This document shows positions 12,028 through 25,647 of a stretch of 64,000 nucleotides of DNA, piece after piece (within the stretch, counting starts at the first letter, position 1; the number at the start of each line of letters is the position of its first letter). Position numbers and translations under genes: made by a program. Under the pieces are notes generated by a model. The model was not told where the DNA came from. It ran no database searches and saw only the letters and a program-made list of their open reading frames with translations. The stretch comes from Tetrahymena elliotti 4EA (taxonomy: Eukaryota; Ciliophora; Oligohymenophorea; Hymenostomatida; Tetrahymenidae). Where the stretch lies: contig JH720320.1 in the NCBI GenBank assembly GCA_000231825.2, positions 314,019 through 378,018 of the forward strand, given 5' to 3'.

Positions 12028-12879
12028 TTATATAAACCCTAATTAATAATAAAAGAATAAATTATTTATCAAAACATAAATGTAAATAAAAATTATTATC
12101 AACTATCTTTTAATTATTAGTGTATTTACTTTATATTAATTTTATAATCCTAGTAAAAATTCACTATTCTTTGATTTAGATTTTCAAAATAAATATTTAT
12201 TTTATTTTAATTATCTTTTTATCAAAATAAATTATTTATTTATTCTATTTTCGTTTATGTTTTAGTAAAAACACTTTAATAAGTAATCATAAAAAATTTG
12301 TATTCATTTAGTATTATTTCTATTTCAAAATTTAGAAAATTCTTTTGTTTTTTAGAATTAAAATTTATAAAAAGTAAAAGCTTTTAAACAATTATTTACA
12401 TAGAAAAGAATACTACTAAATTTGTTAAAAAAATTAAATTCATCTGAAAATATTTTAAATAATGTATGAAAATAAATATAAATTACAATATTGTTTTTAA
12501 ATAAAATATAATATGAAATTTTTTTCAAAAAATGAGTTTAATTTATGAAAGTAGAAAGTAGGATTTTGAACAGAAAAGAAATAATATAATAATCAATGAA
12601 AAGGAGAATTGAATTGAATGTCCTACTTTTGTTAAGTAGTAGTAGCAAAAAGAAGGATATTTAATGGAAGTTTAATAGAGACTGGTCAAATTTAATAAAT
12701 ATCAAAAAAATAAAAACCAAATCAAAGAGGAGTGAATATAATTAATAAAAATAGTGAGCTAATAAGATATAGATCTATTTATTGAATCTATCTGATTGAT
12801 AAAATATATTAAGCTTATATTATAAAAAACTAAATTAAAGAAAGCAATACATATAATTTGGTATTAATAGTTACTAAAA
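12028..12879. other. AT-rich spacer upstream of RPF2
   Basis: No gene is seen. It probably contains the RPF2 promoter and the 3' end of the carrier transcript; no motif can be assigned. Confidence 0.5.
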
Positions 12880-14219
12880 ATGGAAATTGTTGATAAAGAA
12901 TAGAATTTAGCCAAAATTGACAAGGAAATTCGTACTCCTAAAACTGCAAGAGGTCGTAGAATCCAAAAGAAGAGAGAACCTCAACTTGAAGAAGGCAGCA
13001 AAAAGACTATTTTCATTAAAGGAAAGAAAACATCTGAAGATGTTTCAAAGATAATGAAGGACATCGTAATTATTATATTTTTATTTTATTGCTTGCTTTG
13101 CTTGTATCAGAGTTTGATACAGAAGCAATCATTTTAAGATTTTAATTTATCAAATATGAAACAAAACTAACTTTTTATTCTAAAATAGTACACTCTGAAA
13201 AAAATCAATTCTGTTAACTTTTCTAATAGACACGATGTGTTACCTTTTGAAAATATTTAAACTATTGAAAATTATTGTGTCAAACAAGATTGCAACCTCT
13301 TCGTTTTTGGGTATATATCATTTTAGTATTTTTCAAAGACATTTAGTAATTATCAATTTATAAAATCATAGCTCTCACAATAAAAAGAGACCCGATAATC
13401 TTATTATTGGCAGATTATTTGATGGTCATCTTCTTGATATGGTAGAATTTGGTGTTAGCAATATGAAATCATAATCTAGCTTCACAAGTATTATTGATAT
13501 TCCTTCTTAGACTCGTCCTGTTTTGGTCTTCTAAGGTCCCCTCTTCGATTCTGAACCTGCCTTTATGAAAGTTAAGAACCTTTTAAATGGTAATCAAACA
13601 TATTAATGATATCTTTATATAAGCTAACACATTCATTTAAGATTGATTGAACTTGGAGCAAAATTTAAAAAATGAAAAACTAATTTATTAACAATTTTTC
13701 TTTAAAAAAATTTAGATTTCTTCGTTGAAAATATTAATGTTTCTGAAATAGATATAATGACTGGTATGAGATATACTATAGTTTTCACTGCTAATGAAAG
13801 AAGCATTTTGATGAGAACTTATTCAATAAATGTTAATAAAAATGAAGTTAATAAGGAAGATTTATAATCAAGCAGCAATTCATCAGCTATATAATTAACA
13901 GAAATAGGACCCTCTGCTGACCTTGTTATCAGAAGAGAATAATGGGCTTCAGATGAAACAATGAAGGTTGCCTGTAAATAGCCTAAAGTTGTCAAAAAGA
14001 AACAAGTATAGAATTTTTAAATCAATTAAAAAATAATAAATATCTTATTTACTTATTTTATAAAATTAGGATAAAAATAAATTCACAGATGCTTTGGGCA
14101 ATACAGTTGCTAAAATTTACACTAACCATCAAAACTTTAATGTGTTAGCTCTTAAAAAGAGAAAGAAACTTAAAACCAACAGTGGAGAAGAAAAGACTAT
14201 CGATGTCGATGATTTGTGA
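12880..14219 (+). CDS. RPF2: Ribosome production factor 2 homolog, Brix domain
   Basis: There are five exons: 12880-13065, 13189-13310, 13372-13589, 13716-14005 and 14070-14219. They give 321 aa, close to yeast and human RPF2. The basic N-terminus [20 protein letters not shown] and the following [11 protein letters not shown] match the RPF2 start. The Brix core is clear: [20 protein letters not shown], then [20 protein letters not shown], then [16 protein letters not shown]. The C-terminal part keeps the [17 protein letters not shown] element and a basic KKRKKLK tail. RPF2 acts in the nucleolus with RRS1 to load the 5S RNP (5S rRNA, uL18, uL5) onto pre-60S particles. It is expected to be essential and single-copy. 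Splice phases agree at all four junctions. Confidence 0.95.
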
Positions 14220-15261
14220 AAGAACTGAGTTTATAATTAAAAATATAATAGTAATAATTATTAATAAAAAGTTTAATCATAGTCATAAACATATAAAAAT
14301 AATCCTCATATATCAAGTAAAAGCGTTTTTAAACTGACTAAACGAAATACACTTAAATAATAAATAATTCTATATACATCCATCTTAAAACTGTCCTGCT
14401 AAATTTTAAGATACTCTTTCATCAACCTCAATCAAACAAATTAATTTAATTTTTATTAATTATATAAATCTGTTCAATAATTAACCTAAAATATGTAAAT
14501 CTATTTTATTTATGCCATGTTGAGTATCTTTAATATTTCATTTTTATCTCCTAATTCTATTTTCTAGCATAATTTTATTATGAAAAAAAATAATTGAATT
14601 TGCAGCTAACGAAGATGCCAAAAAACAAACAAACCAAGCAAGTAAAAAACATATTTTGGTTTTTCTTTTTTAATCAATCAATAAATTAATAATAAGCATT
14701 ATTAATTATTTAAAGTTAAATATTTTAAAATCTTTCCATGGATTTTGAGAATTAGAAAGCTTTTCACTAAAGTAAAAATACCACGAGATTGTTAAGATTA
14801 TCATAAAACTAAGTTATTAATTTATATTGATCTATAAAGGTCCCCAAATCAGTTTTCAGGTAGATAAAATTTATAAATTTAAAAAACTGCCAAAAACTGT
14901 TAACTATCTTTTTCTTAAAATATTTGAAAAGAAAAAATTTTAATTATTTTTTGATGATTTTGTTTTTAAATAAAAAATAAATTAATATAAATTTATCAGA
15001 TTTAACATTAAATACAATGTTTACCATAATATTTTCTCAATTAGTAACTAGCATTTGCTTGTTTGATACTGAACTAATAATTTTTAATTTAAAATGATTT
15101 TTTCAACAAAATAAAAAAGTTAGTGTAAATGTTTTATTGTAAATTAATTTCAAAGTTAAGCATTTTTTTTTGTTTAGATATCAAAACAAGATTTAAAGAT
15201 TTGATTAAAAGATTTGAGTAATAAAAGTTTTAATTAGTAATAAGATTGAAATAATAATTAA
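14220..15261. other. Convergent intergenic stretch
   Basis: AT-rich DNA between the 3' ends of RPF2 (plus) and the NACHT gene (minus). No gene is seen; it should hold both polyadenylation regions. Confidence 0.5.
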
Positions 15262-18200
15262 TCAGAGCTAATATAAAATATTATCTCTCTCTAGATATTT
15301 TTGTAAATCCCAGACTTTGCATAAACTTGATTTGAATCCTAGAACTAAGAATTTATAATCTATAGAAATATCTATGCAAGTTATTTCTTTTTCATGAACT
15401 TTGCACTCTGATATTTTTTTATAATTTTAATATAAGTCTAATACAATCAGACCTTTTTCTGAGTCTACTACAACTAAATGTTTATCAGTAAAAGCAGCAA
15501 TTTTAGGTTTACATTAAAATTCGATTTCTATTTTATCAAAATTTTTAAATAAGTCCCATGCATGGATTTTTTTAGCACATATAGCTATTAAATGTTATCC
15601 AGTAGGACATATTATTATTTGTCTTAAATTATCTTCAGAAATAAGCACCCTACTTAAAATTTTTGTCTCGAAAGAATAAACTGCTACTAAACCGTTACAT
15701 GTGGCTACTGCAAGCAAATTGCTCTAATTTTATACAACTATGGATTTAATTTATTTATAAAATTGCTACTAATATATAGATTCAAAATTTTTAGATATAT
15801 CATAAATATTCAGCTATCCATTCTAACTTCCGACGATTAAATATTGGTCTTGGTGACTAAATAAAGCAGATATTATGATATCACTATCAATTTAGATATC
15901 TTTAATTGTTTGAAAATTATTGTTTAAATCAAGAATTATACATTTCTGTCTACCATAAAGAGCAAGATATTTATTATTTTAGGAAAATAGTACTTCTGAT
16001 TCTTTAGATTCTAATATGATTTCTGTCAAGAGTTTAAAACCTTTCTGTAAACTCCAAATCAAATATCTATGCTCAGAAGTACAAGTAATAAGATATTTGC
16101 AATCTTTGCTAAATGCTACTGACGTTATACTATCAGCTATTATTATTGGTAGATTAATAAAATGGAAATCTAAATTGAAATTTAAAATTTTTATTTTGTT
16201 TATGTTTATTTCACACAAATATTTAGTATCTTAGCTAAAATAATATTGCTGCACAATAGTTAATCCATCTTCTAAATCTTTATTATTTAAATTGCTGTAG
16301 TTTGAATCTGGATAAGTAATTACATGCTCTAGCTTGTTATCAATTAATTCCCAAACACACATGTTATAATCTTTTTCGTACATTATTCTATTTTTATGGA
16401 CTTCAAAAGTAAATAAAAACATAGAGTTTTCGTTTATTGAATCAATTAATTACATATTATTAGCAATATCAAAAACTTAAATTTTATATTTTTCTTAATT
16501 TAAGTATGTTTCTTGTTCAACAGTAAATAAGTATTTGAAGTCTTAACTTATCTTGAAAGCACGAGTTTTTGATGAGATGGGTCTGTTTAGTACATTTTTA
16601 AAATTATCTTTGAAATCCCAACACTTTATTTCTTTTTCGTGCTTTGTTATCAAATAATTTTTGATTAAGCACACATCTATTTAGGTAGAAATTGTATCAA
16701 TTTTTTAGAATAATTTAAATTCTTGTCTTATATTAAAAATATTTATCACAGACTACTCACAAATTATTAATTGTTACAAATTGCTAATAAATTTTATATC
16801 TATGATTTAATTACAATTAATAGTTACCTTACATTAAAAATACTTTGCAACATCCCAAACCTTACAAACACTTTACTAATCTTTTGTTTGTAATGCAGTA
16901 GCAAAGTATTTATCATCTTAGCAAAAGAGAGTTTAATCTAAAATTTATTCTTTTACTTCAACCTCTTTAATAAATTTGAATCCATAAGTTATTTCATATA
17001 TTAAATAGCTACTATTTGAAAGTGTGATAAAATATTTTAGTTGATTGCTAAATATTGCTTTGAGAATATTAGATGGTTTTGTTTAAACAAGAAGAGGGAT
17101 ATTACTTCTTAAATTATCAACAATAAATAAATTCCCCTTCTTTATTATAACTTTATCACCCTTAAAAATTTCTATAGATTTGATTTGATCATATGTGCCT
17201 ACACATTAAAAGTTATTTTGGATATCAAGAAAGATATCTTGGTGCTTTTTACCCCACCTATTGAATATTTTTATTTATAAAAATTTACTGTCGTAACTAA
17301 ATTTTGGATGCCATCTAAATAAATAAGTGATGACTAATCGTTTAATTAGATTGCCTTAAATATCAAACAAAGAGAGATATCTCTCATCATTTTTATAATC
17401 TTTTTGAAAAAGTATGAAAAACTTCTCATCATAACTAAATTTAACAAATTTTGAATGCAGGAATTCTTTTATTTAAACAAAATTTTCTCCTTCTAAAATA
17501 TATGTACTATTGTCTTTTTATGTTATAGCAGCATAATTGCATCTAGAGCTATAAACAACAGACTCGAATTGTTGTGGCCATTACTAAACCTTACATATTT
17601 CGAATTTTTTTCTTATATCCCATATTTTGATTTTAAAACCTTTTAAATTAACTGTCAATAAGTAAGGGTCTCCAAAACTTAAAATACTTATTTCATCAAC
17701 ATACACCTTCTTTTAATTGTTCTTTTTTTAAATTTATTATACAGTGTAATCATCATCATTAGCATTTAAAAGCATAAATTTTGAATCTTTAATATTCCAT
17801 ATATCTCCTTTCTTTGTGATATAATACTTGTTACATTCAGTGAAGCCAGATTATATTTTTTATTTTCCTTCTTTTTAGTAATAATTACCTTCGAATTTTT
17901 AAATTAAAACGGATTTTGAAGAGTATTTCCACATCTGCAATTATTGTTCATTATACAAAGCAAAGTAAGTGCAGTCGATGGAAAATTCAAAATCTTAAAC
18001 CTCCATTTGATCAAATTTGTAATATTAGGAGTCAGAAATACTACCAATAGTCTTTTTTACCTTTGCATTTTTCAAGTCTAATTAACTATCTAAAACTAAT
18101 GCATATTTTAAATTACTATTTGTTAAATTGGTTGTACTTTTGTTAGATTGAAATAAATAGGCATAAGGAAAACTACAACTAGATAAATCTAAATTTTCAA

Positions 18201-21200
18201 AAGAAAAGTTATTTAAAAATAAAGCAGAAACCAGATTTGAAGATCCAATATTTAGAGAAGAGTAAAACCTAGTCATATAAATATATTCTAAATAGAATTC
18301 AATAACTTAGTGCTGATGCTTGTATGTATATTTATTTACAATATCTGAAATGATTGAATTTAATGTATGACCTAATTTAATTAATATTTCAGGTTCAGAT
18401 TAGTTTTAGATGTTTATCATGATAAGTCTTTTATTGATATTAAATTTTTTGAGATCTTCTTCACTTAATGAGCTTAATCTAATTCCTTTTTTTTCATATG
18501 ATATGAAATCGCTTATCATAGCTCTAGCTACAAAGTATTCATAAATAGACTTATGCTTAAACTCTAACTATTAGCTGATTTATTTTTAATTCTCGGATTA
18601 ACCAATCTTGCTACCTGAATTAATCAAAATGTTTATTATTTAATTATTTAAATAGTTCTAAATTCTTTTAATGAGAATTTACTGATCCTCTTCCTCTTTT
18701 ATGCTGTCTTTGAGCTCTTTCGAAATAACAACTGGAATATCTCTTTAATTAATAACTAAAAATTAATTAACTTATCCTTTTTATAAGAACATTTTCATTG
18801 CCAGAGTTTAAAAATAATCAAAATATTAATCTAAAATTAGATTTTAAATTGAAATAAGCTCTGTTTTCTAATAAGTATTAGTGTTCATTAATATTTCTAC
18901 CATGTTTTAAGCTTCCCTCTTAAAATATTGCTTAAAGAATAATTAGTAAAGAGATACTTGATCGAAGTACTTAATTTGGTTTATTTGATCTTAGTCTATT
19001 TCGTGTATAATCCTGGTAAGTAGATAGAGATTGATAGGAAGCTTCACTATGTTATAGATATTTCCTTAATCTAAAATGCTGTATAGAGCTTCTTGTATGC
19101 TGTGTATGTGATCCTCAATTTATTTTAATTATTCAATGTTGTTCATTTATTATTTTTTTAGATCTTTACTTTTATCAAAAAAATGCTTAGACTCTTTTTT
19201 TGGTGAAGGGCTCAGAGATAATCTGTATTTTTCAATATAATTCTAACAATAAATTTGAATATCTTCATCATTAAAAGGGAGCAAATCTAATATACAAAAG
19301 GAAGTTTCAGGGTTGGTGTTTTTTTCTTTAACTTAAACAAACTAAACAATGCTATGCTCATCTAACTTTTCTTTCCTTGAAGTTAAAATGACTTTCGTAT
19401 TGTTCCACTCACTCAGATTCAAATCGTTGTAAATGTTAAAATTTTCTCCAGTGTATTCATCATAACCATCTAAAAGTAAAACTTTTTATCTTTTGGATGA
19501 TTTTTTAATTGCCACTATGTCAAAATTACTGATAGAGTACTCATCAGAGGAAAGAACAGCTTCGATTGTAGGATATTTTTAATTTAATTGATTGCATTTT
19601 ATGAAGATTGGGAAGTAAAACTGGGAAGGATCTCGAGTTAATTCTATTTATATTTTTTTTAGTAACATGGATTTACCACTGCCTCCTTCAGCTAAAATAA
19701 CCAAAACTACACATTCAGATTGTTTTAAAAAATTATCTTTAATCAGCTTCACAGTCACTGCTGGTTCTTACTCTAGAAGCTTGCTTGCTTTGAAAAAATT
19801 TTTTATTTTTTCCATCGTTGTAATCTTAAACTCATTATTGTGAGTAGGTATTTCTATTTATTCATTTTCTCCTTCTTCCTTAGCAAATATGTTATTACCT
19901 TTTAAATATTTGAATCTTTGATTGATATACATATCCTAAACATCATGCAAGAGATCATCTTTCAGCTCCAAACCTTCTACTTTTCTTTCAGTAACAAATT
20001 TATCCCATAAATTAACTAATTTTTCTACACACTTCTATTCAAATTCTAGAAAAGAAACATTAAATTTCTATTAAAGCTTCTCAATATTTTTCTATTTTTC
20101 CAAGTAATCAGACAAGAAGCAGCAAAAATTGTTTCCTGCGAACTCAAATATTGTTTGTATTTCTAATCTTCTTGTTGATATAAAAATATAGCAAATATGA
20201 TGCCAAAGATTCATAAGTAAAATATTGGAATGATCTTCAACATAAACTAATTCCATCATATCATCTATCTTTTTTGTAGAAAATATCTTAAAGAACTTCA
20301 CCGTGATACTAGTTATTATGTAAACAGTTCTAAGCTTAAAGACTTCGCTATCACTGATATGCATTTTAATTTCATTGAACTCGTTATCAAACAAATCGCA
20401 AATATACTCAATAAACTTAATCACCTATTTGTTTGATAAATTAAACTCTTCATTTTAGCAGTTTTATTAAAATTATATGAGAAAAAACCTCTGATGGTTT
20501 TGCAAGAAATTGAGTGTTAAAAGATAATCAATCTTATTCAGTACATACAGCAAAGACATCTCATTGTGATCTTTGATATATTTGAGATTCCATTCTTGAT
20601 TAACGATTAATGATATATAAAATAAAATTTCATCATACTGAAATCCCTCATAACACTAACCGAAGCACTTAGATAAATGCTATTCATATATATTTTTACA
20701 TTCTTCACTATTTTTTGTTTGGGTAAGGTTTTAGATTTTAAATATTTCGATATAAAGAAGAGCATTAAATATTCCTTAAGACTAGAAAGCATCTATTTTT
20801 TTTAAAACAAAACTAATTATACTAACCAGCTCTTAAGTAGCTTCTGATACATTAATTTTAAATCCATAGTATCCTAGTTTTATAAGATTAGTAGTAAGAG
20901 TAATAGCTTCACTTAAACCATCATATTTTTCATTATAAATTTCTAGATTAATCTCTTAAATCTTTATCATGAGAGTAATATAAAATTAAATTTCTTATAC
21001 AGGGTATTTCGTTGAGAGGTCCATACATATTCTCTCAAATTTTTTAAGCTTTTCTATCTGTTTAGAAATATCTTTTTTATTAGAATAAATTTCGTAATCA
21101 GATAGTCTTAGAAGGCAATCTAAGTATTTCTCAAACAAATCAATAAAGTAAAACTTGTTACCAATAAAATTCAGCCTATCTCCTGTCAATAGCTTTATAT

Positions 21201-21780
21201 AAATATCACTAAATAATATTTTTTCAATTTTTAACTAATACTTTCTCACGTTGCTCTACTATAATTTTTTCACTTTTTACTCCTAATGTATTAACTCTCC
21301 TTACTTCTACTCTTTTTTAAACTATTTCATTCTATGTGTTTCCACTTAAAGCTGCAATGTTCCTGATTGTAAATCATTTTATTAAAACTAAAGAACATCC
21401 TAATAATCAGTTATTAAATTATCATTATCATTTTATTCCACATAATCTAATTCATTTTTAGAAAGGGTTTTCAGTTTTTCATTTATTTTTTATGGATTTA
21501 TTTTTGTATTCCCACTACCGCCTCCTTTGAGATAAACTTATTATTTAAACTACCATATCCTAAGCCTATAATAATTTTCTCTTAAATATTACTTCAATAA
21601 TTTTTGCCTTGATCTTCCTTATCTAAAAATATTAGCAATCTCTTATTTTCTGGCTTATTAAAAATTTAATTCCATTTATTAATTTTAATGTTTAAAAAAT
21701 GATGTAAGATTGCCCTCATCATCAACTTTAAACTCTAAATGCTTGTCTTTTGCTAGCTTTATATCTATTTTAATATTCAT
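15262..21780 (-). CDS. NACHT / pentapeptide / WD40 STAND-type ATPase
   Basis: One uninterrupted 2,172-codon frame runs from ATG 21780 to TGA 15264-15262. I scanned it line by line and found no in-frame TGA. Residues 1-690 are Gln-rich, then helical, with no family I recognise. A NACHT NTPase follows: Walker A AEGGSGKS (GGSGKS at 699-704), Walker B VLLLDGYDEY (D771, D774, E775) and a sensor-like KVILTSRKEK. After a helical region, residues 1169-1232 resemble pentapeptide repeats (NNFSFENLDLSSCSFPYAYL). From about 1235 to the end there are WD40 repeats with typical stretches such as SVAFSKDCKYLITCTSE and YLIWSLQKG. This matches STAND (signal-transduction ATPase) architecture: a sensor propeller, a nucleotide switch and an N-terminal effector. 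In other lineages such proteins act in innate immunity, cell death or self-recognition; the ciliate function is unknown. The N-terminal 690 residues would be the effector and are the novel part. Confidence 0.92.
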
Positions 21781-22372
21781 GAATGCGAGTATTATGCAAT
21801 ATTATCTTACTCAAGTTTATTAGAGAGTTTTAATCTTGATGAGAAACGGTACTTAGATTTTAAAAATAAATAAAGATATTGAAAGAATATATACTGATAA
21901 CTTTATAAATGTTTTTATTGTATGATTTATTCTTTCGATAATTGATCTATTAAGTAAAATTTTAAATAGTTGCTGAAAAAAATTCGCTGAATTAAATTAA
22001 ATTGAAAATTTCCAATACATTTATATGATTTTACTTGATAAATAAAACTATCAAACAATATCAAAATGTAAAAATGTAGATTAAAAGATGACTAAACATT
22101 AAAAATTAAGTAATTCTAATCTTTAAGTTCAAAATTATAAAGGATTTAAAACACTTCTTATTTTTATTCTTAGAATAAATATTTATGTTATCTTCTCAAT
22201 ATTACCACTTATTTATAAATAAATAATAAACGAAAATTTTAAACTTATCTAAAATTTTTAGATATATGTGGAATTCATTTTATAAACTTTTTTAATTTTT
22301 ATTTTATATATCTGTCCTCACTCAAAGTTCAACTTTGACAGATCCTACTAAATATTAGTTTTTTATCTACAA
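21781..22372. other. Divergent intergenic stretch
   Basis: AT-rich DNA between the start of the NACHT gene (minus) and the start of the ORF at 22373 (plus). It could be a shared promoter region; no motif is recognised. Confidence 0.5.
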
Positions 22373-23182
22373 ATGCAATTATTATTATTTTTTATTTTGT
22401 TGAGATGTCTATTTTTTGAAAAATTAAATTTAGGTTATCTCAATAAAGAGAAGATATTAATTACTATTTGGGCTCGCTTAGGAATAAGAAATATTAATTT
22501 ATCATCATCAATACTTTTTTTGTTATTTGATTTTTATTTTAATTCCTTAGTTTAAAATAAAAAAATATAGATTCCCTTAAATATTTCAATAAATCAATAT
22601 AGTTTATCTAACATTTTAAGAGATGTTTAAAGTATTAAGTATTTTGAATCATCATATATATATTTATATGAGATGACAAATAACAATAAAGAAATATTTG
22701 CCTTGATTATTTTACTTTTTTTAAAACACCTTTTTATTTACTTTTCAAGTTTTTTAGTTTACAATTTAATTTAACAAAAAATTGATAACATATTCAAACA
22801 AATTTTAATTTATTTTAGAAAAAGTAAAAGTGATGCATTCATTAAAACAAATAATTCGTTGTAGTATTTTTAAAGTTAGTTTTTAGTTTTCAAAAAAGTT
22901 AAACTCAATCTAATTAATTAATTGATGTACAAGGACTAGATAAATTCAATGGTTTAAAAGGCTAATATTTAAAAATTTGCCTTAAAAATAATTTTATAAA
23001 GAGTTGCATAAATAATAAAATTGTTGTTTTTTACTACTCTTGTTTTTAAAAAACTCTAAAAAAATTAAGTTTTTGCTGATAATCTTTTTCTTTTTAGATT
23101 TATTGGTTCTATTTTTTGTTTTAAAGCCTCTTAAAGATTTTTTAAGGTGATTAAAAAAAAAACAAAATGTGAAATATGTTGA
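22373..23182 (+). CDS. Possible membrane protein, 269 aa, unknown
   Basis: This frame starts MQLLLFFILLRCLFF, a signal-peptide or membrane-anchor-like N-terminus, and is TGA-free for 269 codons up to TGA 23180-23182. A second hydrophobic stretch, ALIILLFLKHLFIYFSSFLV, lies near residue 110, with a third near KLLFFTTLVF. The end is basic (RFFKVIKKKTKCEIC). No family is recognised. A TGA-free run of this length can arise by chance in such DNA, and codon choice is extremely AT-biased, so it may not be a gene. The alternative minus frame in the last 200 nt is shorter and less protein-like. Confidence 0.45.
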
Positions 23183-23288
23183 ATAAGTTTTGTTAAGGAT
23201 CAATAAGCAATAGAAAGTATGTAAGTAGTATAGATATCAACATAAAAATACTTTATATTTTAAAACATATTTATTATTTTAGGATTTT

Positions 23289-23705
23289 TCAGAAAGCAAA
23301 AGCAAAAACAGCCAAAACTAAGAAAGAAAAGATTAACTTAATTGAGGAAAGATTAATGTTAGACTTCATACATTAAACTATTTAGTTACCATAGGTTTAA
23401 TGTTTAGTAGCACTTGAAGAATCTTAAGCTATTGCATTAGTTGCAGATGTATAGAGAGGAATAGTTTTAATTGTAGTTTAAATACACAAGAATTGAGCAT
23501 TCCAGTCAGTTTCTTTGCATGCTTAATAATTAGTCATAAATTCTTAGTAAAGCTAAGTAGTAGCAGCTTTATCAACTGCAAAGGGAAGAGTTAACTTAGA
23601 TATACAATCCATTAAAGCAGTGTTTAATCCACTTATTTCAGTACTTTGTGTTTATGCTGAAGTTAAAGCTAGGAAACCGATAATAAGTAAAGAGGCAATT
23701 TTCAT
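23289..23705 (-). CDS. Small secreted or surface-anchored protein, unknown
   Basis: 138 aa from ATG 23705 to TGA 23291-23289. The first 18 residues (MKIASLLIIGFLALTSAQ) are a classic signal peptide with a likely cleavage after SA. The mature part has four cysteines (ALMDCISKL, NYQACKETD, QFLCIQTT, IVQCMKSN) and is rich in Thr and Ala. It ends in a hydrophobic tail (IKLIFSFLVLAVFAFAF) with no charged residues after it. That layout fits a GPI-anchored or tail-anchored surface protein. No family is recognised. The mix of GC-rich codons and good spacing makes coding likely. Confidence 0.8.
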
Positions 23706-25647
23706 TTTGACTAAATATTGTTTGTTATTTGCTTGTTTATCAATTATTAATTGAATTTTTTAATATTTAATTAATATGGTGAGATTAATCTTCTAATTAT
23801 TTATTTAAATTAAAGGCAGCAAAATTTATAATTTTGTGGTCATGACTAATGGTGAGTGAATGGATTAATATTCACTATCTTACTAGATAATTTCATAAAA
23901 AGTGCTTAGTGATGCATTACTCCAAATTAAGATACAACAAAACAAAAAATTCAATTATTATTTATATGTCAATCCTTACGTAATATTTTTTAATCCTAAA
24001 ATTCATTAAATATCATACAAAATTATAACTAAAGTAGAATCTTATCTATTGTTTTGTGCCAAGCAGTTTCTAATAATCAAAAAACTTCTTTGTCTTTTTC
24101 TAAAAATTATTCATCACCTTCGTCACTTGAACACATTAAACAAATTTCGTACAACATTTTTTAAAAATTTCATCTCTTTTTAAACTATTTTCAAACAGGT
24201 TCAAGAGCTAAATCCTTAAAAACCAAAACAAATAAATACAGACAATTGTGTTTGAATTTTAAAAAAATTACAGGCGCGCTATACTGCTTAAAGCCAATTG
24301 TTAGTTCTAGTTGTTAATAAATAAATAGAAAAAGATTTAAATAATTACATTATTTTATTTGATTGTAAATTATTTGTCTTAGCATAGGTATATTACTTGT
24401 GAAAAGAAATACCTAACAAAGTTTAGTAAGCTATAAAATGTAAAGAGATTTATATTATCAATCTTTTGCTTTATTTTATGACTTTGATATCACTCAAAAA
24501 AGCTAGAAATTTTTGTGGTCAATTATTAATACATTAAGCGCAGTTTATTAGATTTAACAATAATTAAAAATAGGTGAAATTAGTTTTTAAATGCATTTTA
24601 GTCCCTCATACGTCAATTTTCATATAATTTTTCCTATGAAGCTACATAAAAGTATCTTTTAAATTCATAAAACATATAAGAATTTATGATAAAGTAAATT
24701 AATATTGATATTGTATCAGTTTTATCATTCTGGTAAAAAGTGAAAAATAATAATTATAGGTTACAGAAAAATTAAAATTTCACAAAATCTATTTATTACG
24801 ACTAATAGATTTCTTTCCTAACAACTTGTGTCCACCCAAAAAATTAAATATATAGATTACACTAAATTTAGATTCTAATAATTCTTAATCAATATTTATT
24901 TTATGTCACATCATACGCAATATTTTAATAGTCACATTACTTAAATTAGTATTTTTTAACTTTATAAAACCAATATTCATTACAAATAAGCTTCTTTCTC
25001 TTTGAAAAATACCCATTTTCAGAATCTTCTCTTTTAACTTATTCTTATTAATGGTCAGTACATTATTTATCAAAAACTAAAAGCTATTAACGTTAATGAG
25101 TAAAAGACTAAATATTTTAATTTTTAACTGTGTAAACAAACATATTTTATAGGTTAAGTTTCCTATCCAAAAGCCTAAAAAAAGAGCCTAATATTTCCAA
25201 AATAAAATAATATTTTTTATTTGTTATTCATATTGATTAGTAAAAACTCTATTTTTAAATTTAATAAATTAAAGATAGTTTATTTTTAATTTTAGTTTCT
25301 TAGAATTAATAGATATAATCTAAAACATTTATAAGAGGTTGAGCTAATAAAAATATTGAAATTTTTGTAAAAGAATATCTAAATTTTATTCTCATCCTTC
25401 TTCATTTATGTTCCTGAATATTTTTTTTAGATTGTTAGCTTTTCTAACTTAAAATTATTAATCCTCAATAAATACAATCTATAGAGAAATGCTCATTTAA
25501 ATGTCACTTCTTAATGTAAAAAGAGAAAAGTATTTAGTTTTTACTTCAAAATATTATGAAAATTTATTAAAAGTTTTTTTGTCTTTATTTTTTTCATGAT
25601 AAGTGATTGGAAAATAATCAACAAGTTATGTTTTGCTATTTTGATAG
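23706..25647. other. AT-rich intergenic stretch, about 1.9 kb
   Basis: No firm gene. A short minus frame near 24160-24070 reads MLYEICLMCSSDEGDEQFLE before a stop and could be a stray exon, but it has no support on either side. Confidence 0.45.

Noticed and set aside
16016..16234. 72-aa plus-strand ORF
   Set aside because: Lies antisense inside the confirmed NACHT-WD40 gene; it is a mirror of conserved WD40 codons.
20607..20792. 61-aa minus-strand ORF
   Set aside because: Out of frame with the NACHT gene that covers the same bases; a shadow frame.
22994..23203. 69-aa minus-strand ORF
   Set aside because: Mostly Lys, Asn, Phe and Leu from A/T runs; overlaps the longer plus frame and shows no motif.
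24085..24165. Short minus frame with CLMCSSDEGDE, like half a zinc knuckle
   Set aside because: Fewer than 30 codons, no second cysteine pair and no neighbouring exon in phase.
25332..25346. TAAGAGGTTGAGCTA, similar to the reverse complement of the Tetrahymena chromosome breakage sequence
   Set aside because: Several mismatches to the 15-bp core, which tolerates little variation, and no telomere-type repeats nearby.
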